Positions 56,601-64,000 of a stretch of DNA of 64,000 nucleotides are shown here, piece after piece. This DNA is from Amyelois transitella (taxonomy: Eukaryota > Arthropoda > Insecta > Lepidoptera > Pyralidae). The DNA is taken from NCBI RefSeq assembly GCF_032362555.1, contig NC_083535.1:12276001-12340000 (forward strand), read 5' to 3'. The stretch's first letter is position 1, and each line of letters begins with the position of its first letter. Both the position numbers and the translations under genes were made by a program. The notes beneath the pieces are model-generated. The model was not told the DNA's origin. It did no database searches and was given only the letters and a program-made list of their open reading frames with translations.

Positions 56601-59600
56601 ATAGGACCACTCTATCTCTTTCCCATGGATGCCGTAAAAACGACTAAGGGATAGACTTTTAAATTTGGGATTCTTCTTTTAGGCGATGGGCTAGCAACTT
56701 GTCACTGTTTGAATTACAATTCTATTTGAAAGCCAAATAGCTGAACATATTTGGCTTTCAGATAGAATCTAGCCGAGCTCGGTCCTATCAGTCTTTTCAA
56801 GACTTGAAATTTGGGTAGGATGATGTGCTGTTGATTACTTCAATAAAGATAAACAATGCCCCATATAGTCATTAATCAATATATTATCAAAATCACGCGT
56901 ATTTCCCGGAGTGGTAGACCGAGATATTACTACTTGGCAGAAACATACTGTTTTTTTTTTAATTTATTTATTTAAACTTTATTGTACAAAAAAAAACAGT
57001 GCCGTGTGGTTCCCGGCACCAATATAAAAAAGAATAGGACCACTCCATCTCTTTCCCATGGATGTCGTAAAAGGCGACTAAGCGATAGGCTTACAAACTT
57101 GGGATTCTTTTTTAGGCGATGGGTTAGCAACCTGTCACTATTTGAATCTCAATTCTATCATTAAGCCAAATAGCTGAACGTGGCCATTCAGTCTTTTCAA
57201 GACAGTTGGCTCTGTCTACCCCGCAAGGGATATAGACGTGACCATGTGTGTGTGTGTGTGTATAGCATAATTGCCCGCGCAGAACGCAATATTCCGATTA
57301 TTACCGCAATTCCTTTGCTTGGTACACTCGTACCTCTCTTCATGTAAGCTCTTCAATACTCTTGACCTGACCATCCGCCAAGTCGTGCCTGATTTGTTCA
57401 TAAGTACTATAGCGGGTATTAGGTTAAGTTTAAAATTTGTTTTATAATTAATATTTAAAGTTTTTATTTATTTGTAAATTATATCGTATTTAACTTTCTG
57501 CTGAGTCCGGCCCCTAGAATACGGTCCTGTCTCTTAATAGAATACCTAGCGCCCGGCAATTTGAAATCGCGGAATCTTCTATGAATTTCGTTGCGTTTTT
57601 GTTTAATAGTTTTTTGTTTCTTTTCACAATTTTTCCATCGATTATATTTTAAGTTAGTGTATTGTAAAAATAGTATCCTATATATATTTATTTTGTTAAT
57701 CGTGTTTTCTTTACTTAATTCGCAAGTTGCTATAGCACGTTCATGCAAGCCTTCCAACTCTCCTTGTAAATTTGGTAAGTCTGCCTACCCTTTCGGGAAA
57801 GAGGCTTGATTTTACGTATGTACCTATAAATTAAAAGTACCTACATTTTAGAATAGAATAGATTTATTGTCAAAATAAGATACAAGGTATCACTTATTGA
57901 CGTCACATCACTTAAATCTAATTATAACTACTACCGCTTACAAAGCGCATGTGTAGAAGAAGCGGCGGAACAAACTACACCGCAGCATTTTCATCGGACG
58001 TCTATATACAAATATAGATCACTTAAATCTAAATCATGGACGAATGCACATTGCCTACATTAAAAAACATGAATGAATGTCGAACTAGTTATTTCAATAC
58101 GAATTTCTCAATTCTATAATTAAGCCAAATAGCTGAACGTGGCCATTCAGTCTGTTCAAGACTATGGCTGTCTACCCCGCAAGGGATATAGCCGTGACCA
58201 TATGTATGACATGTAGAATTTAGTGCCGAAATGAGATGAACCTCCTCGAAAGTAAGTTTTATAAACATTACCTGCATCAGACTTAGACAAGCGCAGACTA
58301 GCTGCGTGTGCGACGGCTTGTTGGAGCGCCTCGTGCGACTTCTCCCTGTCTTGGAGTTCGAAGTGGCAATCCGCCTGTCGGAGCAGCAATCTGTGGCGTT
58401 TGTCGGTCGGGAAGCCGTGCGTCAACGCCAGTTCTATGTCTGACAAGCTCTCCTGTAAAGCGATGTTTAGTGAATAAATTTTTTGTGCAAAGTCTATATC
58501 TTTATAAGTCTATATCATACTAGTACTAATATAATAAGTTTATTTGTTTGTTGTTTTATCGCGAGTTATCTACCGAACCAATATTCTTGAAATTTTAAAT
58601 ATGTATATATTTAAAGAAATTAAGAATCTGAAGAAGGACATAGGGTATTTTTCGAGGTAATAAACTATATTCCCGTGGGAATTCCGAAATATCTGTATTA
58701 TTTTAAAGTCGTATCCCTGGGTTAAAGCTAGTTAATATATAAAAGAAGTCACCACCTAATTGACATACAACAGACAGCCTAACTATTAAGTCATATTTTT
58801 ATTCTGTCTCGTTTACACTCTGTATCTTCTATTTCATTCATTTACTATGCTATAATTACGTTTTGTTTGCCATACGCATTCTTTGAAATTAATAATTTTT
58901 ATTTCACATCTATATGTATATTCTTACATTAGGTACTTAACAATTCCCAATGACCAGCTTTTAACAGCCTTTTAAAAGCCATTAAGTAAATGAAGCAAAA
59001 TAAAACAATAATTATTAAATATTCCTTTCCAAATGACTCACCTTAAATTTCTTCATCTTCAACAAGGCAGCAGACCTGTTGCCCAAAGCCAAAGGGAAGA
59101 CATCTCCGTCCTGGTGCGCGTACAACACGCTGTTAGAATAGAATTCCCAGCTCTCTTCGTAGCAAGCCATCCTGAACTTTTCATTGCCGCGTTCCTTCCA
59201 CAAGTTGGAGATCTCGTCACATTTCTGAGCCGTGTGGACTTCTGAAATCTTCTTTGCATTCCCCATGTGCAGCTCTTCCAACCAATGAAATAGAATCTTT
59301 CTATGGAATAATGAGTAAACAAATATAAGTACTGTGTGGTTCCCAGCATCAATAGAAAAATTATAGGACCACTCAATCTTTTTTCCGTGTATATTGTAAA
59401 TGGCGGTGTTTTTGCAATGGTCTAGCAACCTGTCACTATTTAAATGTTAATTCTATCAGTAAGCCAAGCAGTTTAACATGGCCTTTCAAGACTGTTTTCA
59501 CTTTTATGCTATGTTTGTTGAACCACAAGCTTTGATACCAATACTATTGAGTGTTCTTGAAATTGTACACTATTCTGCCCTATAAGTTCTACCACCTGTA

Positions 59601-59893
59601 CACTGAATATCTATCTGTAGGATGCGACTGATCACATAACTATACTGATCCTTGTAATAATGATCTCCTTGAGTCAACACGCTAAGAAAAGTTGAATATT
59701 ACCTTACGCGCTCATTGTTGTAGAAGTAATTTATAGTGTCAATTTCGTTCTCCCTCGTTCTGTCGATTTTCTTCTCTTCTGAAGAGAGTAGAAGCAGCAT
59801 TATTTCCCATCGTTTAACGCAGTCGTCGCGTAGCTTTACTTTTTTCATTTTGTGCGAGGAATTCGACATGTTATCGGCACTTTGTAAAGGCAT
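44625..59893 (-). CDS. SMYD4: SMYD4-type SET and MYND domain protein, complete 15-exon gene
   Basis: Exons from the 5' end: 59708-59893, 59042-59296, 58272-58452, 56146-56290, 54709-54861, 53584-53718, 52705-52912, 52221-52419, 51211-51307, 50279-50465, 49407-49554, 48285-48422, 46848-46927, 45606-45682 and 44625-44817. Phases agree throughout: 2382 nt, 793 aa, close to the roughly 800 aa of vertebrate SMYD4. An N-terminal TPR region holds WKERGNEKF and [15 protein letters not shown] (about 105-147). The SET N-part starts near 263 ([16 protein letters not shown]). A MYND zinc finger spans C295-C298, C308-C311, C317-C321 and H329-C333. The SET core has NHSCDPN (510-516) and NCYGPH (542-547), then a post-SET CNCAAC; a C-terminal helical region ends the protein. 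The family methylates lysines, mostly histones, and SMYD4 is linked to muscle and heart development; substrate here is unknown. All named residues are intact. The exon 12 acceptor (AAG) is the weakest. The first ATG (59893) was chosen; MSNSS at 59869 is an alternative. Confidence 0.94.
44929..45175 (+). repeat. Family A repeat in SMYD4 intron 14
   Basis: Near full length, beginning GCCGTGTGGTCCCCAGCACC and ending in TATG repeats. It sits tail-to-tail against a reverse copy that begins at 45176. Confidence 0.8.
45176..45563 (-). repeat. Two family A repeats in tandem, reverse orientation
   Basis: A tail fragment (45176-45305) is followed by a near-complete copy (45306-45563) ending GTGCCGGGAACCACACG, 43 bp from SMYD4 exon 14. 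Confidence 0.75.
45727..45990 (+). repeat. Family C repeat interrupted by a short LINE-like insert
   Basis: Family C sequence at 45727-45795 and 45895-45990 is split by about 105 bp that ends TAGCAACTGAATAAAAG then an ATCT microsatellite. CTAATT on both sides suggests a short target duplication. Confidence 0.65.
46090..46312 (+). mobile_element. SINE, family G, in SMYD4 intron 13
   Basis: Good copy of the body from AATACTAACCGATGCACTTA to CTCCAGAGTGGTGAGGAT, joined to a family B SINE. A further fragment (46788-46845) directly follows the exon 13 donor. Confidence 0.7.
46320..46662 (-). mobile_element. tRNA-derived SINE, family B, interrupted by a family D tail
   Basis: The two SINE halves (46320-46461 and 46549-46662) become contiguous when the 87-bp family D insert and one copy of its target duplication are set aside. 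The B box is intact. Confidence 0.85.
46462..46548 (+). mobile_element. Family D LINE tail with 12-bp target duplication
   Basis: ATCCAAGACTCA flanks both sides (46450-46461 and 46549-46560). The insert reads GCAGGGATCGTGGCAAGTGG to a TATG tail: a heavily 5'-truncated retrotransposition. Confidence 0.9.
47333..47590 (+). repeat. Family A repeat, near full length, in SMYD4 intron 12
   Basis: GCCGTGTGGTTCCCGGCACC to TATG tail. It is followed after 15 bp by a family D tail in the same orientation. Confidence 0.8.
47608..47762 (+). repeat. Family D LINE tail
   Basis: Longest intact-frame copy here: the sense strand reads [20 protein letters not shown] and then [16 protein letters not shown] before a stop and the TATG tail, i.e. 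the C-terminus of a non-LTR retrotransposon ORF2. Confidence 0.75.
47765..48246 (+). mobile_element. MITE family E, copy 2
   Basis: 482 bp, nearly identical to 43878-44354 (a few substitutions and small indels). The left end reads CATGGTGAC instead of CAGGGTGAC. TATA follows the right end; TAGA precedes the left. It abuts the family D tail and stops 39 bp from SMYD4 exon 12. Confidence 0.88.
48520..48592 (+). repeat. Family B SINE, tail fragment
   Basis: Only TCTCGTAACACAAGTCTCGA to the GTAATTTTCCCG end remains; no promoter boxes. Confidence 0.65.
48612..48908 (-). repeat. Family A repeat with an internal duplication
   Basis: The block AAGCATATCCCTTAG through CATGGGA occurs twice in a row (about 48749-48790 and 48817-48855), making this copy longer than the rest. 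Confidence 0.72.
49106..49371 (+). repeat. Family A repeat directly next to SMYD4 exon 11
   Basis: Full-length copy with a TATG tail, then a poly-T run (49371-49387) that comes within 20 bp of the exon 11 donor at 49406. Confidence 0.8.
49681..50266 (+). repeat. TG-rich minisatellite in SMYD4 intron 10
   Basis: About nine units, each containing CATTTGTGTTAGTGTGTG followed by TGTTTGTG/TGTCCGTG hexamer-like strings. Unit lengths change from about 65-72 bp at the left to 56-58 bp at the right. It occupies most of intron 10 and stops 13 bp from the exon 10 donor. Open frames in it are an effect of the simple composition. Confidence 0.92.
50563..50635 (-). repeat. Family D LINE tail fragment in SMYD4 intron 9
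   Basis: CGCCCCTTTCCCGGAGTGGT to CACTTGCCACGATCTC, with an ATAC tail on the left. Confidence 0.65.
50990..51186 (-). repeat. Family A repeat, internally deleted
   Basis: Has both ends but lacks about 65 bp in the middle; the head reads GCGCCGGGGACCCACACGGC. It stops 25 bp from SMYD4 exon 9. Confidence 0.7.
51608..51842 (-). repeat. Family A repeat, head-truncated, in SMYD4 intron 8
   Basis: Tail through GAGATGGAGTGGTCCTATTC; a short sense fragment of the same family (51904-51935) lies just beyond. Confidence 0.75.
51945..52203 (+). mobile_element. SINE, family G, 17 bp from SMYD4 exon 8
   Basis: One of the best-kept bodies: AACTGGATGTGTAACCATGA through GGTGAGGATGCAACCGGGAC. Confidence 0.75.
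52438..52522 (-). repeat. Family A repeat, tail fragment
   Basis: Short copy 19 bp upstream (in gene sense) of SMYD4 exon 8, within the region where the acceptor polypyrimidine tract lies. Confidence 0.6.
52960..53040 (+). repeat. Family D LINE tail fragment, adjacent to a TA microsatellite
   Basis: GATCGTGGCAAGTGGAAAG to a TATG tail; a TATATA run precedes it at 52922-52940. SMYD4 intron 6; the rest of that intron to about 53583 is AT-rich with nothing recognised. Confidence 0.65.
53786..54010 (+). repeat. Family A repeat, diverged, in SMYD4 intron 5
   Basis: Starts CAAATGGTTCCTGGCACATT and keeps GGCTAGTAACCTGTCACTAT; older than most copies judging by the number of changes. Confidence 0.65.
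54180..54391 (-). mobile_element. tRNA-derived SINE, family B (left member of inverted pair)
   Basis: Good copy, but its tRNA-like head is cut at ACAGACAAGCG, just before the A-box sequence. Confidence 0.82.
54433..54690 (+). mobile_element. tRNA-derived SINE, family B (right member of inverted pair)
   Basis: Complete, with A box (GGCGCAGCGG) and B box (GGTTCGAATCC). It ends 19 bp before SMYD4 exon 5, so the head-to-head pair fills the end of intron 5. Confidence 0.87.
54880..55116 (+). mobile_element. Helitron, family J, complete
   Basis: Begins at the TC of TCTTCTTATATATAAAATTC and ends GGGACAGCTAG before T. It starts 19 bp upstream (in gene sense) of SMYD4 exon 5. Confidence 0.78.
55177..55342 (+). 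repeat. Family A repeat, tail-truncated
   Basis: GCCGTGTGGTTCCCGGCACC to TCTCAATTCTATCATTC; preceded by a TA microsatellite (about 55117-55160). Confidence 0.72.
55462..56136 (-). mobile_element. Head-to-tail array of three Lep1-like Helitrons, family F
   Basis: Units at 55462-55713 and 55714-55988 abut exactly (AGTATAGA of one runs into CTAG of the next); a third, truncated unit is 55989-56136. All are on the minus strand. The array begins 9 bp after the SMYD4 exon 4 donor in gene sense. Confidence 0.87.
56314..56563 (+). repeat. Tandem duplication of a 125-bp unit
   Basis: The unit GTGCCGTGTGGTTCCTGGCG to ACTTGGAACAAAGAATAA occurs twice (about 56314-56437 and 56438-56563). It is followed by a standard family A copy that shares its first 15 or so bases, so the duplication probably arose within or beside family A heads. 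Confidence 0.8.
56565..56805 (+). repeat. Family A repeat with an internal inverted duplication
   Basis: GAAAGCCAAATAGCTGAACA is followed by its partial inverse (ATATTTGGCTTTCAGATAGA) at about 56730-56768, and the tail is lost. Confidence 0.7.
57001..57262 (+). repeat. Family A repeat, full length
   Basis: The cleanest sense copy in the window, with the tail changed to a GTGTGT run. Decayed family D sequence at about 57310-57400 follows. Confidence 0.82.
57425..57850. other. SMYD4 intron 3, AT-rich part
   Basis: No exon seen; a family D tail fragment is at about 57778-57825. Confidence 0.5.
57853..58105 (+). repeat. Family C repeat
   Basis: Most complete member, from AGAATAGAATAGATTTATTG to GAACTAGTTATTTCAATACG; a family A tail (58108-58207) follows directly. 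Confidence 0.68.
58531..58735 (+). repeat. Family I repeat, possibly Helitron-related
   Basis: TACTAATATAATAAGTTTAT at the left and TTAAAGCTAGT at the right resemble Helitron ends; the body contains GAAGGACATAGGGTATTTTT. In SMYD4 intron 2. The rest of that intron to 59041 is AT-rich with nothing recognised. Confidence 0.55.
59328..59490 (+). repeat. Family A repeat, decayed, in SMYD4 intron 1
   Basis: ACTGTGTGGTTCCCAGCATC to CATGGCCTTTCAAGACTG; many changes and a 60-bp deletion. Confidence 0.6.
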
Positions 59894-60165
59894 GACCACT
59901 AACACCAAAATTTTTTCAAATTAAACTTATTAGGCCATTAATTTTAGCATAACATTATACCTAATATCTTATTTCTAAAATCTATAACGCTATTGAATAT
60001 TGTCTTCCAATTCCTAACTTGAGTGCAGTGCAGTGCAAGGAGTTTGATTTCATCCACCCTTCCTCAACCAAATTCCACCCCTTCCAATTATTCACAATTA
60101 TTTTCCCTCAACCGACAGATTCAGATATTGACAGATTGTTGTTGTTTTGACATTTGACTGAGTGT
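59894..60165 (-). promoter_or_regulatory. SMYD4 promoter region and 5' UTR
   Basis: A TCAGT initiator on the minus strand at 60157-60161 would give a 5' UTR of about 265 bases. A GTGCA triple repeat (TTGCACTGCACTGCACTC) lies at about 60023-60040. No TATA box. Start site inferred only. Confidence 0.4.
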
Positions 60166-63100
60166 TACGTTCCTTTCTAGCCAAAATCATGACAGATAAT
60201 TTTGTTAAAATAATTACACATATTTTTATTTAAATCTGTGACAGATTATATTATACATTTATTTATCGAGAGCCGACGACTCTCGAAAAGAATGATATAA
60301 TTGAAACTGCGGAACACTAATAAATACTTACTAAGTATGTATATCTATCTACCAATGCATTGGCTTGAGAAAATAAAGAATCTGTAATATCACAGAATTA
60401 ATTCATTCGAAATAATACTTATCGAATGTTTATTGATATTGAGTGATACCTGTTATTTTATGGGTAGTGGCGTAGCAATATATATGAAGAGGACATTAGC
60501 AACTGACCCCATTTATTTATCACTGGCACCTATATTTATCGCAAAGGGTACGAGTTTTCTGCGCTCACAAACGTCAAAAAGTTTTAGGAAAATTACTTTC
60601 TATGTAGGTAAATAAAGTGATGTTTTAAAATTTATGAAGTTGTATATTGTAATAATTATGATATTGAGATTTTATTTATACAACAAATGAAACCACATAA
60701 AGTACAGATAATCACAAATTTATTTATAGTATACCCATTTCGATGCAATACAATTTGACACAATTTCTTTCACCGTTATCCATTCATTTGCAAATGTTTT
60801 ATATCTACTTATCATCGTTTTTTTCACTTCGTTGTAGGTAGAACGTATATGCACAAAATCCTCTAAGCGATTTAATACAAATATAAATCGAAACTATTTG
60901 CTATTTCGTACTCAATAAATAGAATTGTCGATTTATTATTATACTTAATACTACGCTAATGTGCTTATATTAAAATATCCTTGCACAATTAAGTATTTCA
61001 CATTTTAAAATATTATTATTTACATAAAGTTAGGTAAAGTTAGTAATTAGGTAATCGTGTACCTACCTATGTATAGATTGTGCAGGCTCGTGAAATAAAG
61101 TGAACGTACTTTGGAAAAAAGAGAATAAGTAGTTCACTGATATATATATTTCTTGTTTCCAATTAGTTAATTATTTTATTATATTATACCTACATTATTA
61201 CAAATGTCCATCAGCGTTAAATAAATGTAAACTTTCAGATGACGTTTAAAATATTTCACGAGCGATAAAGCGAGTTAACACAACTTTTAGTAAACTAAAG
61301 CTGTATTTTACAAATAACTAGTATTCCACTGGTTTTCAGTAAACGACGCTTTAATGCAGTTTCCCATCTTTAATTTAACGGTTTACTTAATTAGAGACCA
61401 GTGTCTACTGTTCAAAATTTAATAGAGTAATATTTTTATAAACGAACGGATCACATTCGAAAAGTATTTAGTGGGGTTAAGTGAAAATGCACTTTGACAA
61501 TATGTATTAAAGATGCATTTTTAATTTAATGTAGCATTAAAATACATGTGTCAGTAGACGTTTGGCCCCACGAAAACAAATTATAATATGAAAATGAAGT
61601 GAATTTCCTTACGTTTTAAAGTAGGTAAGATTAACATCGAACGTTTTCTTCACAATATTCAAAATAAAATCATATTGTTACCAAAACACAATAAAGGTTT
61701 AATATGAATAATACGACGACAAATAATTGATATGGTTTTTCGCAGAAGCGGAGTTGTGTCATTTCAACCAATCACAACGCTTACATTTTAGCTAACATAA
61801 TTTTATTTTATCATCGCTGTTATTTGGTCTATTTTGATGCTTGATTTTTAATCTGTGGCAATAAAAACGCTAGAAAAGTAAATTATTTTAAATTTTTAAA
61901 CCTATAAAACGTTCGTTAGAAATCTTACTAAATGATGTCTGCCTGTGTAATGGCACATTATTATTTACGATTCAAACCAACGTACTCGCCGATACAATGA
62001 CTTGTACTACTGTTTTCGAGCAATACAAATTAAAAAATACTTTGTACCATTTGTAGATATGAGCATACATGTCATAATATTGAGCGATACCCGACATTGG
62101 GAGCTGTTTTATAATGATTTGTGGGTTGTGGCATAGCTGTGTAACAACCAAAAGTACTTGTGTAGGCATTAGGTACATAAAAAATGTTTGAATAATTGTC
62201 AGCAGTAGTTCTAAAAAAAAACATGATACTTCCTTTCTTTCTTTGATAAAAGCGGCAGGAATTATTAAAATCAATCATTATGAAGCCGGGGAGCTCATGC
62301 AGTCTGGTACCCTGGGGCACTTTTCCCCTTTACCCTCCGATCCCTATGCCACCCCTTATAAGCGGTGTTTCTTTCATTTTACTATATCTTAACATATTTT
62401 GTTTTGGTTACGTACCTATAATTCAGCACGATTTAAAAAAATGAATTTTTTTTATATAATTTCCTGCATTTTGTAACCCATAAACATTACAAGACCAGTT
62501 CCCAATAACAAGCTTTATTTTTCTTGAAAGTCCACTAACTAAATTTATACCACATTATTTTTAATAAGTATATACTTACTATAAAGGTACCTAACCTATT
62601 ACACATTGATTATATTTTCACAGTTTTTATCTTACAATTATGTTTAAAACGAGTCACAAAAGAAAGTTAGAGCAAGAACAATGATTAACTTCAATCTCAT
62701 CTTAAAAATATAATTATTTACATATAATTTTATATTCGATTACATATAAGGTACCTAGGTTTTAACATAAAAATGATGATTTTTGAATGTGAATTGGTCC
62801 TATAGATTCTGCAAGTGAAAATGTCTAAGAAAAGATCAAGGTAATCATAGATAAGCAAAAAGTTTTGTAAATAAATTATTAATTAATAAAATACTTTAGA
62901 AGTCTAGAGTAATCATGAATAATTATTTTTATAATAAGTATAATAATAACACAGGGGTAGTGTACGATATTTTGTTTTATATTTATAATTAACATGGGCG
63001 TAAATCAACAAAGAATAAGATAATGAAAACCTGCGCAGTTATTTGGTTCAGTTTTATTAATGCTAGCTGCATTTTAGATAACAGCTAGATCACATTAAGA

Positions 63101-63376
63101 CATCAAAGTACCTAGTCAAATAGAAAATACTTCTTACAATTTACCAGAAAAAAGTAAAATTTACCAATGTTTTTCTTTATGGTCAAACTTAGACAATGGA
63201 AAATGTCAAAAACAACGAATCCTGGAGGGAATCGATAACTTCACTGTCAAATTTTTTTTTTATCCGCTTTCGTATAAAGAAACGTTAAAAAAAAGTATTA
63301 ATTTGAATTTAGAACCGTTTTCATAACGGTTAAAAGCGACCCTGTAACAACATCGAATATTGATCTTAAATCTAAA
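60166..63376. other. AT-rich intergenic / probable 3' UTR of the right-hand gene
   Basis: Over 3 kb without a coding exon and, unlike the rest of the window, without any family A-J repeat. On the minus strand an AATAAA near 63048-63053 could end the transcript of the exon at 63377-63713. A GC-richer patch at 62280-62350 (GGGGAGCTCATGC to CCCTATGCCACCCC) is unexplained. Confidence 0.45.
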
Positions 63377-63713
63377 TTAATATCTAGGCTTATGATTATG
63401 GTGGGGACGATGAGGCCAGTCGGAGTGTCTGGACTCGCGGTGGTGGTGGTGGTGGTGGTGTCGCCGTTTGTCCCTCGCGTGGGGGGCGGGGTAGACGTCG
63501 GACACCACGAGTTCAGAGCCGTCCTTGGGGGCCTCCCTGTCGTGTCTCCTATGGCCATGTTTTCCGCCCGCGGCCTCATGCAGTTCCTCCCAGGCCTGCC
63601 TGTAGTACCGGTTGAGGCCGCTCCGCGACTCTGATGACGATGAGTCTAGTGACGCTACGGTGTTGCAGTCGGGCGAGACGTGGTGACGATAGCGTTTGCC
63701 GTCGTGGTTTTTC
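63377..63713 (-). CDS. Histidine-rich C-terminal exon of an unidentified gene
   Basis: On the minus strand an acceptor (CTTACCGACAG) at 63714-63724 opens a GC-rich exon whose frame needs one base to finish a codon from the previous exon. It then runs 111 codons to TAA at 63377-63379. It contains a serine-rich stretch (VASLDSSSSESRSG), a more ordered NRYYRQAWEELHEAAGG, and a basic, histidine-rich end with seven consecutive His. Strong GC contrast with the flanks and a single open frame support coding. I do not recognise the protein; the rest lies beyond 64000. The first base could instead be read through from upstream, since the frame is open a little further. Confidence 0.6.
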
Positions 63714-63724
63714 CTGTCGGTAAG

Positions 63725-64000
63725 AAGAACCGTTATTTTTCTAGAACATTCTGTATTGTTAGTTAGACAGCTGGACGATGGTCTAATTGATTTAACACGA
63801 GTAGACCGTCTCTGTTATGCCTAGGTATTAACTCGCTAGTACATTATGTGTTATTTATTATGTAGTTTTACCAGAATAGTGCTATGGAGTTTACCTATAG
63901 GGCTTTAATTTGAACAGTAGGTATAAATTTACGTAAGTATATGTATAGTCGTAATTTAAAACAAATATAGTTAAACATAAATAGGTATATTTTGTATTCT
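63725..64000 (-). other. Presumed intron of the right-hand gene
   Basis: AT-rich sequence upstream (in gene sense) of the last exon; nothing else recognised before the window edge. Confidence 0.4.

Noticed and set aside
63298-63634. Threonine/proline-rich minus-strand frame and valine-rich plus-strand frame
   Set aside because: Alternative frames of the CAC-rich repeat in the histidine-rich exon; they lack a splice acceptor in phase.

Overview
The window is nuclear DNA of a lepidopteran insect (moth or butterfly). The evidence is AT-rich intergenic sequence, many-exon genes with short exons and GT-AG introns, arthropod-type TCAGT initiators, and interspersed repeats of lepidopteran character: Helitrons of the Lep1 kind, tRNA-headed SINEs, truncated LINE tails ending in TATG or ATGT microsatellites, MITEs and mariner. 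Nothing bacterial or viral-genomic is present. All gene models were assembled by hand from splice sites and reading-frame continuity.

Layout, left to right. (1) 1-569 is the edge of a mariner copy carrying a nonsense mutation. (2) 1784-9082 (+) is a two-exon C2H2 zinc-finger repressor of EGR/WT1 type (klumpfuss-like), with a 6.6 kb intron that contains a CpG-rich island; its 3' UTR probably runs to about 11.5 kb. (3) 11.5-17.8 kb is a repeat-dominated intergenic stretch with a perfect 33-bp hairpin and a fold-back element. (4) 18500-35152 (+) is a complete 15-exon CTCF gene (11 zinc fingers, about 666 aa). Its introns hold Helitrons, MITEs and SINEs. Intron 7 holds a decayed element, about 3 kb long with inverted ends, that carries a SWIM/YqaJ-nuclease gene and is itself hit by a hAT MITE that contains a SINE. 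(5) 37625-38970 is a mariner with an uninterrupted transposase frame. (6) 39-44.4 kb is intergenic, with fold-back elements, a small MITE, a Helitron and an unexplained GC-rich island at 40.85-41.17 kb. (7) 44625-59893 (-) is a complete 15-exon SMYD4 gene (TPR, split SET, MYND; 793 aa). Its last exon has a partial tandem duplication just downstream, and intron 10 contains a TG-rich minisatellite. (8) 60-63.3 kb is AT-rich and featureless. (9) 63377-63713 (-) is the histidine-rich last exon of an unidentified gene that continues past the right edge.

The three identified genes are all nuclear regulators: a sequence-specific repressor, the insulator/architectural protein CTCF, and a SET-MYND lysine methyltransferase. 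Nothing in the sequence shows that they act together. The main biological theme is repeat load. One LINE/SINE-tail family (family A) is present roughly 30 times, and several nested insertions give a relative order of transposition events with clear target-site duplications.
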